Positions 12,500-22,499 of a stretch of DNA of 64,000 bases are shown here, in pieces (positions within the stretch are counted from its first letter, which is position 1; every line of letters starts with the position of its first letter). Made by a program: the position numbers and the translations under genes. The notes below the pieces were generated by a model. That model saw nothing but the letters and a program-made list of their open reading frames with translations. It had not been told where the DNA came from and made no database searches. This DNA is from Pholiota molesta. Taxonomy: Eukaryota > Basidiomycota > Agaricomycetes > Agaricales > Strophariaceae. Location: NCBI GenBank assembly GCA_014925825.1, contig JACGCK010000093.1, positions 62,001 through 126,000 on the forward strand, in the 5' to 3' direction.

Positions 12500-13000
12500 C
12501 AAGTTGGGAATTTCGGACAGTTGTCAAGGCGAAGCCGTGTGCAGTCTAGCTTCTTTCGTAGAGACCGCATTGTAGGTACAGTTGTAGGATGTAATTTTTT
12601 CTTCTGAAGTGTCGAATGCATTGAATTGAAGGCGACGAAATGGTATCTGTTGAATATCCCAACATTTCCCGTAGCACAGAAGTACACAAAAAGATGGACA
12701 GAGGTAAGCAACAGGAGCGGCCTACGTTGGAACGGAGTATGCAGATAATCCGTCGTTTGCCTTTGAGAAATGTCGTTCTCGTTGGTATACAGGTCCGACC
12801 GTCCAAAGAGTCGATCTCGAAGCCAGGATCTCTCATTGTAGAAGTTGTTTTAGAAATAATGAGGTGTGTCTTGCATTCTAGCAGGATAGTATCCTGAAAC
12901 ACCTGCAAAATGCTGGTGATTCTGTAAGGTATGGGTTGACCCATCGAAAACCCCCGCAGAAAACAAGGCACCCATGAAGCATGCAAATAAGACGTGCGAG

Positions 13001-13860
13001 TGGAAGGACCTAGTACGGTCTTTCGGTTTTATCGAGTCGTTCGCCTGTGCTTGGAAGGCTTCACTTTCCAGATTTAGAAAGAAAGGCAAGGCTCCAATTT
13101 GTCAAGTTGCATTGGTCGCCCAGAGACATTCCTTCGAGATAAATAGATTCAAAGAAGTCGACGAGAAGAAAAGCAATCGCAAGTCGCGATACATCCCAAA
13201 GAGACAAAGCTTAGATGGATCACAGGAAATCCATTCGAATCTCTTTGGCTGGAATTGGGACAGAAAGTGGAGCCAAGAAGCGTTGGCAGCTGTGCGGGTT
13301 GCTCTGCAAAGCGTGTCCTCGGAGAGCAAGGTTTGTCCATTCTGGCCACATTCGGTCGGAATGCCCAGAGTAAAACGCAGCCTACTGTTTCCAGATTGGG
13401 AAGCGTTGAAAGTAACTTGGTGTCAATGCCAACCAGTTCATAGTACTCGGAGTCTCAAGAGGTGATCGCCTGATTTTATACAGATATTGTTCGAAGTCGG
13501 AAGCAGTGCGCCTCCCGCTCCGGTTCTGCGAAGTGGAATTCCAAAAGTTTGTAAATGACTTCATCCGGGATATGCAAGATTGTAATTTTAGGTTTATCTT
13601 GTTGTAGGCTTTCAGAGGCAGTGCTGCTATGGGATCGCCGGTCAGCTTGTCCAGACTTCAAATTCAGAGGTTGTGAACACGTTCTTACCCTAAAGAAGAC
13701 GCAGCGCCGGAAGCAGGCTGGTCCATGTTGTTATATGAATCGAGCAGAATTGATTTAGCATCGCGAGCAAGAATATCGGCGAGGACCATGGAGGTGTCGA
13801 AAAGGTTTGGAAGAAAAATCAAATCCGGCGCATTGGGGAGCTTCCTCATTCCCAGGGAGG
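13001..13860. other. Region downstream of the duplication with a weak F-box-like fragment
   Basis: On the minus strand 13661-13476 reads ITILHIPDEVIYKLLEFHF, which resembles the start of fungal F-box-like domains (L-P-x-E-V/I-x-x-x-I/L-L-x-x-H). The frame closes after 61 codons and no coherent continuation is found at 13100-13450. If the resemblance is real it is a broken relic. The 163-codon plus-strand frame at 12974-13465 is low in recognisable content and starts in duplicated non-coding flank, so I do not call it. Confidence 0.25.
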
Positions 13861-13889
13861 TCTAATTTTGGCACGCGACCGATTTACAC

Positions 13890-15240
13890 CGAAGCGACCG
13901 AATGAACACCGAATTACACCGAATTAGAAGCACGTGAGCTCACATGATATGACGCACGGTGCTGTATCCCAACTCTTGAGTTCAACTGGCATGGGCGTTT
14001 GTCCCACTCACACTCCCTATGCCCAGGCCCCACAGCGCCCAGGACCGTCAACGCGAACGACGACGCGAATGACAACACCAACGACGATGCGGACGACGAT
14101 GCGGAGAACAGCGGGGCCAGGGCACCACGACGACGATAGTCAGCGGAGGCAGCGCGGTAAGTCCGCCCCCGCCCCCATCCGTTCACCTACTGACAAGTTA
14201 CACCCAATAGTTGGGTAGTTGGCGTTGGGACCCACGCCACGTCGCCGCCCACGACCACCACCCACGTCTCTCACGACAGCCAACGAGGAATGGGCCGCCC
14301 CCACCTACCCCCCGCTGTGTGCCCCTCCCCTCCAACGAGGAATGTGGGCCGGCTCTTTAGATCCACAACCCCGGCCGCGTGCCTCTTCCCTCCAACGAGG
14401 GTTGTTGGCCGGCTTCTATGGCAAAAAGACAACGCCGCCGCAGCTGGGACGACGGTGCTGGGACGACAGGCCACAGCGAGCTTGGACGCGACGACAAGCT
14501 GGGACGACAGCGAGCCAGGACGACAGCCAGCGAGGACGAAGGCCAGCAACGCCGCCGACTACTGACGCCCCCGCCCTGTGCCTCTTCCCTTATTGGCCGG
14601 CGCTTAAGGCCCAAAAATGACGATTACGACCCCGCAGCCGCGCTCCCAGCCATCACCACAACCACACCGCATGCCCACGGACGTTGACAAGTTACAACCA
14701 CCACCACGCCCCCGCCATCCCGTGCGGACAACACCATCACGCCATCGCCGCTCCCAACCCCCAGCACTACGGAACACAATAGCAGCGCACCAGGACCATG
14801 GTCAGCAAGTACGACGGCTAGCAACGACGACGGCCAGCGACGATCACGACCACCGACACCGGCGGCGCACGACGAAGGCGGTACACAACAACGGCGGCAC
14901 ACGATGATATGTGGGGCTGACGGGCGGACAGTGGCGCATGACAACGGACCACGCACGAATGACAACGCGTGCACGACCGCCAATGATGGACGAAGCCACC
15001 GCCCTCCTGCCACCCATTGCACCCACTGACGCCTCCGCCATTCCCAATGACATACGAGCATTGCTCGATGCTCGTATGTCTGCTGTCTGCCGCGATGAAC
15101 GAGCGCTGCTCGTTCGTCTACCCAACTACCTCCGCCCTCGACACCTGTCCCATCATGAACAAGCCTAGTGCTTGTTCATCGGCCTCTGCCTCCCCTGACT
15201 AGCGCCTCCCAATGGCTACTACGACGACAATGACAAGTCG
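13890..15240. repeat. GC-rich low-complexity region (CGA/ACG-type repeats)
   Basis: About 1.35 kb dominated by imperfect (ACG)n, (GAC)n and CCACC runs. Several frames on both strands stay open at once because stop codons are depleted, giving Arg/Thr/Asp/Pro-rich nonsense translations, so they are not called as genes. Within it, three copies of a block like CCAACGAGG-(A/G)-(A/T)-TGT-GGCCGGC lie near 14280, 14331 and 14392. Composition differs sharply from the AT-rich DNA that follows. Confidence 0.7.
15050..15179. repeat. Three consecutive perfect hairpins
   Basis: Three inverted repeats follow one another: ACATACGAGCA (15050-15060) with TGCTCGTATGT (15069-15079), 8-nt loop; GAACGAGC (15097-15104) with GCTCGTTC (15108-15115), 3-nt loop; ATGAACAAGC (15155-15164) with GCTTGTTCAT (15170-15179), 5-nt loop. 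Stems two and three are related, with GAACGAGC against GAACAAGC and both strands of each changed together. Confidence 0.75.
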
Positions 15241-16390
15241 TTCGTCTATCTGTGTGACGCTGCCCTGCCACCGCCGTATCGTTCTATTTACATATCCTAT
15301 CGTATTATAAAAAATATATTCTATTATCAACTATACAAACATACACGAAGATTTATAAAAGACTCTACTAAGTATGGTGTTACTTATCTTACAGCCAGAG
15401 ATTCCGGTACAGAAGCATTTAGATAAAGCACTGAAAATGCTGTCTATTAGTCCTTGTCAAGCCAGAGACTGGCATTGACGGCCCTGCTCAGAAAAGGATA
15501 AGCTAGAAATTTTCAAACTGTAGAAATTAAGTATGGTGGCTTTTTTTGGATCTGCAAGCAATAATATAGATTGTAGATGTAAACTTGAATCATGAAAGAG
15601 GTGTCTGACATCTGTACTGACAGAGTTGCTTCTATGCCCAAGTCACTCCCTGAATGGCAAAAGCCTAAGGATATATTTAGCGATGGAAATTTTTCAATCC
15701 CGAGAATTTCAATTCACGGTTCACAATCTCTACAATTCACGAACAGGTTGTAGATTATGCAGCAGAGAAACCGGGTACTTAGTACTTACTAAGGTCAATT
15801 ATCTGTTCAAAGACAAGGTATTTGCAAGAATAATTTAGTCTGGAAAACCTTCATTAAAGGCCATGCACTTTTCCTTCTCTATGACCTAGAACTTGTTAGA
15901 AATATGCGCAGAACCACTAATTTCAGAGATTGAGAGCCAATATTACCTTCTGTTTGTAGCACAATTTAAACTAGTCTCAACATATAATTAGTGCCTATTG
16001 TCATTAGTATAGATTTAGTTCTACTTCTCTGCCACCGAGCACCATAGAAATTTTAATTCAATGTCGGTGAGCGCCTGGTGAGCGCCAATGAGTGCCAGAC
16101 CATAGGGAAATCCCTGGGCACTATTTTTGGGAACGGCCGGGATCTCCCTGGGCCAAACAACGCACCACAGGGGCTCCGGACCTCCCTGGGAATGACCAAT
16201 TTTTCACGCATTGGGTGATGTACGTCACGTGTAAAGTCTATTAGCTTCTCATACAAATGAGTACAAGCAAGTTACGGCTTGAGAGCAAAATTTCGGCAAC
16301 TCCTAATTTCAGGGCTGCACAACGTTAATCCAAACTTCCTCTTCTTCGCGCTTGCTGGCAGCTTCGACAACGTTCGGGTGAGACGAGTCG
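15241..16390. other. AT-rich stretch, possibly old repeat DNA
   Basis: Strongly AT-rich with no usable long frame. Protein-like scraps on the plus strand (for example around 15835-15900) may be decayed transposon coding sequence, but I cannot assign them. At 16070-16210 a GC-richer block repeats the phrase TCCCTGGG four times in about 110 bp, on both sides of GGAACGGCCGGGATC, and could form a hairpin. Confidence 0.35.
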
Positions 16391-17137
16391 ATGAACGTCA
16401 ACCCAAGCACCAATGGCCTGCCTGGTCGGGTTCCTATCTGGGCTCCGCACAAGGAGCCTCTGCCTCCCGGCCTAACTGAGGAAGACCGGCAATATTACGA
16501 GCAGAGCAAACGGTGGGAAGGATATATGGGCGCCGCAATGGAATCATGTCCAGTGAAAACCGTTCTGGCAGGAGGCGCTGGTATGTCATTTGCATCATGA
16601 ACACAGTATGGATGCTGAATAGGTCACTTATTAGGCTTTGGCATTGGCGCGTTCTTCTCACTCATGTCGGCTTCATTCGCGTACGAGGATCCATATCTAC
16701 GCGCCCAGAGTCAAGCTGCAATGAATACGACGCAAAAAGCCTCTCAGATCTTCAAAGAAATGGGAAAAGGCATGTGGACAAGTGGAAAGTCATTCGGGAA
16801 GATCGGCGCGCTGTTCGCTGGTGTCGAATGCGTCATAGAATCGGTATGTTAATACATAATTCTTGTTACAGCGCCATACTTACATGATGTGGTTTTTTCC
16901 ATAAAGTACCGTGCCAAAAATGATATCTACAACTCTGTTTCTGCTGGATTTGTGTCGGGTGGTATCCTCGCACGCAATTCAGGTCCAAAAGCTGTCGTCG
17001 GTGGAGGTCTGGCATTTGCTGCTTTTTCAGCGGTCATAGATTTGGCATTCTTACGACGAGATACACCTGAGTATGTTGCCAGCTTCAATTTCGCTCATTA
17101 TCTACTGACTCACTTGTTCTTTCGCAGGGAGGATTAA
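16391..17137 (+). CDS. TIM22: Mitochondrial import inner membrane translocase subunit TIM22
   Basis: Channel-forming core of the TIM22 carrier translocase, which inserts multispanning carriers into the inner mitochondrial membrane. Four exons: 16391-16580, 16635-16843, 16907-17070, 17128-17137; all phases agree and the last exon adds only E-E-D. The product is about 190 residues, the usual length. It begins [19 protein letters not shown], has [16 protein letters not shown], then glycine-rich membrane segments [18 protein letters not shown] and [16 protein letters not shown]. The Tim17/22 PRAT signature R-x3-D-x6-(A/S)-G-x3-G is intact in [18 protein letters not shown], directly after intron 2. 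A last segment [18 protein letters not shown] completes four helices. Cys residues in MESCPVK and GVECVIE are placed as in fungal TIM22, where such a pair forms a disulfide. Confidence 0.93.
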
Positions 17138-17937
17138 GTCCTTTGCTCATATTTCTTTAGATCTAACTTATACGGCTATCACCCATTTACTGCACTGTAT
17201 CTTTATAATCGGAGTCACATTACCCCCATGCAATATACCGACAGGAAACTCAGCAAAATCCCTAAACAAAAGACTGACTTCATTCATATCACGTCGAAGG
17301 TGTTACTGCTCGTGTGTCGTGCAAAACTGCACCAACTCCGTGCTTCCATCTCAACTTTCGAAGAACATGAAGACATAAGCCGTGTTCTAAGAGCATCATG
17401 GGCCGTTAAATCGCATGCGATTGGGCCTTTTCCTGGCCACGATTCTTCTGCCTGTATTCGAAGAAAGGTCAGGTGGGGTCTAAATGCCGGGTACACCCAA
17501 CTTGCTGCCTGCCGCGTGGGCAGCCTTCACGTTATACGGTGTGTCGAGTTCCTCAAATCGGATATTACAACTGTTGGGGAAATATGGAAATATCTTTCAT
17601 GCTCTGGGTCCTCGAATCTTGCTTTGGCAATGAATATCCATGACGCATCTACTTGTAACTGGGGACCGAGGATGATGCCCGACGCTACCACTGTTAGAAA
17701 TTATGGAGCGAACACAAGACTCCAGTCCCTGCATGTTAAACTTCGATAACCAAGATCCGATAAATGTTGAGTATGTAGAAGTAGGTTACTCGGGAACTGG
17801 GATCCCTGACAGAACAGCAAAGTAACATAGGAATACGTGCATAATGAAATGAATCAATGCTCATGCGTGTTCTCAGATGCATTCAAAAAAGTCCAAAAAA
17901 AAACCAAGGGTACATAAAGCACCGCTGAACCCCAAAG
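17138..17937. other. Convergent 3' flanks of TIM22 and the Csc1-like gene
   Basis: A 173-codon plus-strand frame (17228-17749) is open but reads as Cys/Ser-rich sequence without any recognisable pattern, so I leave it uncalled. No RNA gene is supported. Confidence 0.4.
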
Positions 17938-20900
17938 TTAAGCATCAGGAGGTCGATACATGTAATGGCGAGACGAATAGCCTCTGGGGGGTTGATCCAT
18001 CCGCAGCACTTGTTGGCCGGCATCTTGGCCACGATGTATGTAGTCGGAAGACCAGTGTTCAGAGTTATGCGTCGAAGTGATTTGTTCTTCCCGCGATGGA
18101 TCTTTAAGGTTATAGCCATCAGTTTGTGTACCCTGCACTCCAGTATGACCACCTAATCTATAATTATTGTGCCTACGGTCCGATTGAATAGGTGGTTGTC
18201 CATGGGCCCCGTGAAACCTGCTAGCAGAGCTGGAATCGTGGCCGCGGGTATTATGGTAGGACGACCGATGTTCATGTGGCAGAAACGGAGATGCGATGGA
18301 ATGACTTCGATCGTGTTGCGCATTTGTAGGTTTTGAGGGCACTTCTACATATCTAGAGACCGATTTCCCGGGAATTGTGGGATGCTGAGGTTCATGTCCG
18401 GGCTCCCAGCGCACCACGGGCTCTTCATGAGAAACATTCCTAGGAATTTGGGAGTCTTCTCTCTGTGAATGGGTGGAAGATGACGTCTCGTTCACCGAGT
18501 CAAAGTCGCAGTCGACCTTTTCCCGATCACTCTTGTACAGCATTGGGTCGTATTCCAGTTCGTCCTGCAGAATTAAAGACGTCGATGTCAACGTCATGAT
18601 GCGACTCTGATGGTTCTGTTTCACGGCCTGCTTACCTCGTTTACAGGGATGAATTCCACTCCTTCCATCACTTCTTCGCCCTGATGGCCTGAATTTTGCT
18701 TGTTTGACCTCTGAGAGATTCCCCGAGTCAAGACATGGCTACTGGAGCTGTGTTTCCCTTTGTAGATCCGACGCAGTAATGGCATCATATTCGCGCGCAC
18801 CATTGGAGAGAACAGGGTGGCATGTAGTACAGGGTTTTCATAGCGCTGTTCCAGCTTGTTCTCGTTGATATCGGCGTCTTCAGAATGAATGATGCTGCGC
18901 GTGAGTTCGGCATGTCGCGGAATGTAATATTCGAAGTCATTTGAAAACCTCTTGTTGATATAGTACTTGAAGATAAACAAGAATAGCAGCGGCGGTATGG
19001 TGGCAAGAAATTCCAGGGACTTAAATTGAACTTGAAGGCCAATTGCTGAAAGATTTGAATTAGAAGCGTGATTGAAGTAAGTCTCGTTGACCTACTGATG
19101 ACCATGACGATTTGCATGAACATTCCGCTGAAAAGTAGTCGGTTGATGACTACATTCCACGCCCTCTATATGGAAGATGTCAATGACCATCTTTGAAATT
19201 TACTGGATTACGAGGGACATACCCCGCCAGTTTCGACTCGTGTTATGAATTTGAACATAAGTTGATACTTATAGACCCATGAGCAAAGCCAAAAGACGAT
19301 CGCCGCTGCTAGCGAAACTAGAGGCGCGACTGGCGCGAAAAGTAAACCAAGAAGGCCCATAAATAACTTCACACAGTTCAATTAACGACCAGATGAAAGA
19401 GGTTTATAATATAACATACTAAGTTAGAACTAAGGAGGTGTTAAGCATATCTTCTCGGCAAATCATAGGCAAAAAGGCTCACTATTGGATGCCATAGCTG
19501 AATACAGGCGGTTTAGTCGATTCCTGAATATCTCGTGGTGTGCGTCCGAAAATACTGCAAATCTATTAGCTTGAGCTCAGACACCAGCTCGAGTAACTGA
19601 CCGGTTCTTGAAGGACATGTAGATAAGTTCAGCCAACTGTGCCAAGTCAAAGATAATCAGGAATCCCCGCAGTCTGTATAGATTAGATTTAGGTTTAGAT
19701 ATGCTAAAAAGGAAATCGACTCACGGAAACCACTTTAGCCAGAAGGACGACTGTTCGACATATGTACGCGTTAACCTCATCGGAAGCTCTGGGATCTACG
19801 TTCAGGGATCGGAAAGGGGAAATACAAGATAAAAACCAACTATCAAGGTTGTCAAGGACAGTTTTCAGACTCGAGCCCTCGCCTTGATTTTGAATGGCGA
19901 TGATGATTTCCAGAATAGAATCTATGAAGCGTGCAGTGAATTGAAATTCGCAGATCAGAGAGAGCGGAATAAAATAACACACTAAACAGAACTCCGATTA
20001 CAGTGAAAAACACCAGTTGACTGATGAAAAGAAATCCAAAATAGCGCGCGATAATGATACGATCCAAGCCTGTGTGGGTAGTAGCGCCCATGTATTTAGA
20101 TAACCAACGCATGAGGACGGGTATAAAAGAGCCAAAGATTCCTGCGACTACTGGAGGAAGAAGGCCAGAGACTAGGGTATATGTGATGGGTGAGGTTTGG
20201 AGCCATGTTTTCAGAAATGGGATGTAACCGGAATCCGCGATCTAGTCTCGAGGTAGGAGATCAGAGAAAGGTGGGAACAGAAATGAAAGACTTACAGCAT
20301 CGAGGTTTGCGAGGGAGGCAATCGGGAAGAGCGGAAGCAGACTGAGGAAGCAGAATGTGTATAGTAGAAGGAAGCCAGATATTCTCCTGAACCTTCGTTC
20401 CCCTTTTGACCATCCCATATTTTGCCAAATCTGAGAAGCATATAAGTATAGGAAAGAGAGGGAGAGAGAACGTATGCTTTAGAAACGTACAATATCATGG
20501 GGATTTGGTGCAAGTTTGATTGTAAGTCCCTTGGGATGCATGCCTTTGAGTTCGCGAGCGGCAGCATGGGCAAGCGGAATGGAGGCTATGGTGGCAAACC
20601 CATAATTTTCTGCATGTTGTATATCAACTTGAGCGCGATACTGTTGCACAGCGGCTTCCGAATGTTGTAATTTTGTACTGGGATTTATGAGAGGTCTTAT
20701 CAAGAATGCAAGAAATAGGGGTACGCACGTATAATAAGTGATTGCGTCTACCTGTCTTGTGCCTATCCCACACCATCCTTCGACGGTTATCATTGGCCTA
20801 CTACTCGAATTTTTACCTTGAAGATGATTCTGAAGCATCTTTTCAATTTCTTCAACCAACTCATTGTGTTGATCAATAAGCTCTGGAAGGTGGCCAACGC

Positions 20901-21723
20901 GCTTTCCAATATGGACTGAAGTTACAGGATAGGGTAGTTGCATTCCGTTGAAGATACCATAGAGACCAGCATCAGACTGACGTTTTTCTGGGATGTTCGT
21001 GATGCAAAGTGTTCGGGCATGAAATAGACGTTGGTACTCAGATGATCTGAACCATCGGTTGCGAAATTTGTACACGACGCGCCAGTGGTGGAATACGAGG
21101 CTTGCAAGAACTGCCGTGATAATATATATAGCGCCAATGTGTGCCCAAAGGCGGACACCTTGAACATCTTGGATGGTCATTGCAGTCAAAATATTGTAGC
21201 CGACTGGTTTTACGGAGAGGTTATACGTGAAATCGAGAGGAACGACGACGCCGCAAGTGACGAGGGCTGTAAATGTGAAGAGCCACCGCATGAGGCGCAT
21301 AAAACGCAGGAAAGCAACAGCATCCAGGCCAATTTTGTCGACAAGTTCTGATTCTTGACTACGCAGGAGCGGTGTGACCCAACCACAGCAGGTGTCGGAT
21401 ATGCGAGGAGGATGTTTTCCAGTCGCGTGGTATTTCGTCTTGGGTTCGTAGATAATCTGGCAAAATAGTAAGGTGGGTTCAAGTTGGTAGATTGACATGT
21501 ACCATACCTCGTTATTGGGACGTAAAATATTGAACGTAACAATCGTCAAAATCTAATAGGGAACCCAGTTCAACATGAAGTGCAAGAATAGGGAATGTCT
21601 CACCGATAGCGCAGTCATAACAAGCACTTGTATCCCTACTGCTTTCGGCTCCAAGCTATGAGTTGAGTTGAGCAATGCCTGAAGCCCGTTAGCATCGATC
21701 CGACTGTCCAAGTGGCTAGCCAT
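17938..21723 (-). CDS. Csc1/RSN1-like (DUF221, OSCA/TMEM63 family) calcium-permeable channel
   Basis: Member of the family of hyperosmolality- or stretch-gated cation channels of the plasma membrane or late secretory pathway. The start at 21723 gives MASHLDSRIDANGLQALL; the next exon group (about 21547-20479) holds VWYMSIYQLEPTLLF, the first intracellular stretch ISDTCCGWVTPLLRSQESEL, VDKIGLDAVAFLRFMRLMRW, and the cytosolic domain RTLCITNIPEKRQSDAGLYG followed by GKRVGHLPELIDQHNELVEE. Further exons at 20470-18630 carry the remaining membrane segments, then YYIPRHAELTRSIIHSEDADINENKLEQRY (split here as two motifs, YYIPRHAELTR and EDADINENKLEQRYENP). The tail (18620-17938) is hydrophilic, rich in His, Ser, Arg and Gln. 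Roughly ten introns. No break seen. Shares a 776-bp divergent promoter region with the acidic-protein gene. Confidence 0.85.
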
Positions 21724-22499
21724 GCTCGTCAGGTTCAGGGCGTCGCTTGCAATGGTTAGAGTAGTTGTACAGCATGCATTGCTGGACCGGAGTGTTGGAG
21801 TGAAACAGTAAAGTGAGCCTGGGAGGAGCGAGGCTGAATAGTTGTACTGCAAGCTGGGCAGACACCAGCTGGTGAACCCTTAAAGAGAACGTCTGCTTGA
21901 ATGCCCAATTCGGGCACTTCAACTCAGTAACGTGTGTTGAGCAATGTTTTCGGGCTGCTCAACAACGTGTCAAAAATAGTTTCTTGATGAGTCTCTGAAC
22001 ATACTTACCCATGACATACGCCTGCATCAGCAGGGGAATTTTTGCGAATTCTCATGGGCTGTGACTTCTTCAAAAATCCCCCTTTCGACAAATTTTGGCT
22101 CAATCCGCTCAATCTCGACTGTTTTCAGTAGGTGGGATACACCGTATACCCGCGCAAAATTTGGGGCTTTGAAGGGATATGCAATGGATGAAAAATGTGT
22201 AGGCATTAGCATGGTATATGACTCTGAGTATTGTGAGCGTTTGACTCAGTCGGCTGTCGCGCTATGTATGGCCCATCGCAATTAGCCCGTGAGACAAATT
22301 TGGTCATCAATTGACATGCGCCTTGTACTCCGGTGCCATTGCTTCTAACCGCTTTCTACAAGCTCTCCACTCTCAAATCTTTATGCCCGGCATTGCCACT
22401 AATACACTGGCTACATAAAGAACTGTCCAGCGTGAATAGTGTCGGCAGCTACCTTGGCGAATCTTTCTTGGTATTTCGACGCCCTTGAAAGCGCTACAC
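21724..22499. other. Divergent promoter region between the Csc1-like and acidic-protein genes
   Basis: Short open frames on both strands (for example 22027-22285) overlap as mirror frames and have no recognisable content. Most likely a shared promoter region. Confidence 0.45.

Larger units (their letters stand above)
10605..13000. repeat. Tandem duplication, copy 2 (gene plus both flanks)
   Basis: Second copy of the unit beginning near 8290. It includes the upstream block, the paralogous gene and about 450 bp of 3' flank. The right border lies near 13000, after the CAAGGCACCCATGAAG block, which matches CAAGACGCCCATGAAG at about 10413. Confidence 0.7.

Noticed and set aside
12974..13465. 163-codon open frame on the plus strand.
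   Set aside because: Begins in the duplicated non-coding flank, where the first copy has no equivalent long frame; no domain.
17228..17749. 173-codon open frame on the plus strand.
   Set aside because: No recognisable motif, lies between two convergent genes, composition not protein-like.
17910..17960. Phrase AAGCACCGCTGAACCCC followed by AAAGTTAAGC resembles part of 5S rRNA.
   Set aside because: The rest of the 5S sequence and its internal promoter are absent, and the stretch covers the 3' end of the Csc1-like gene.
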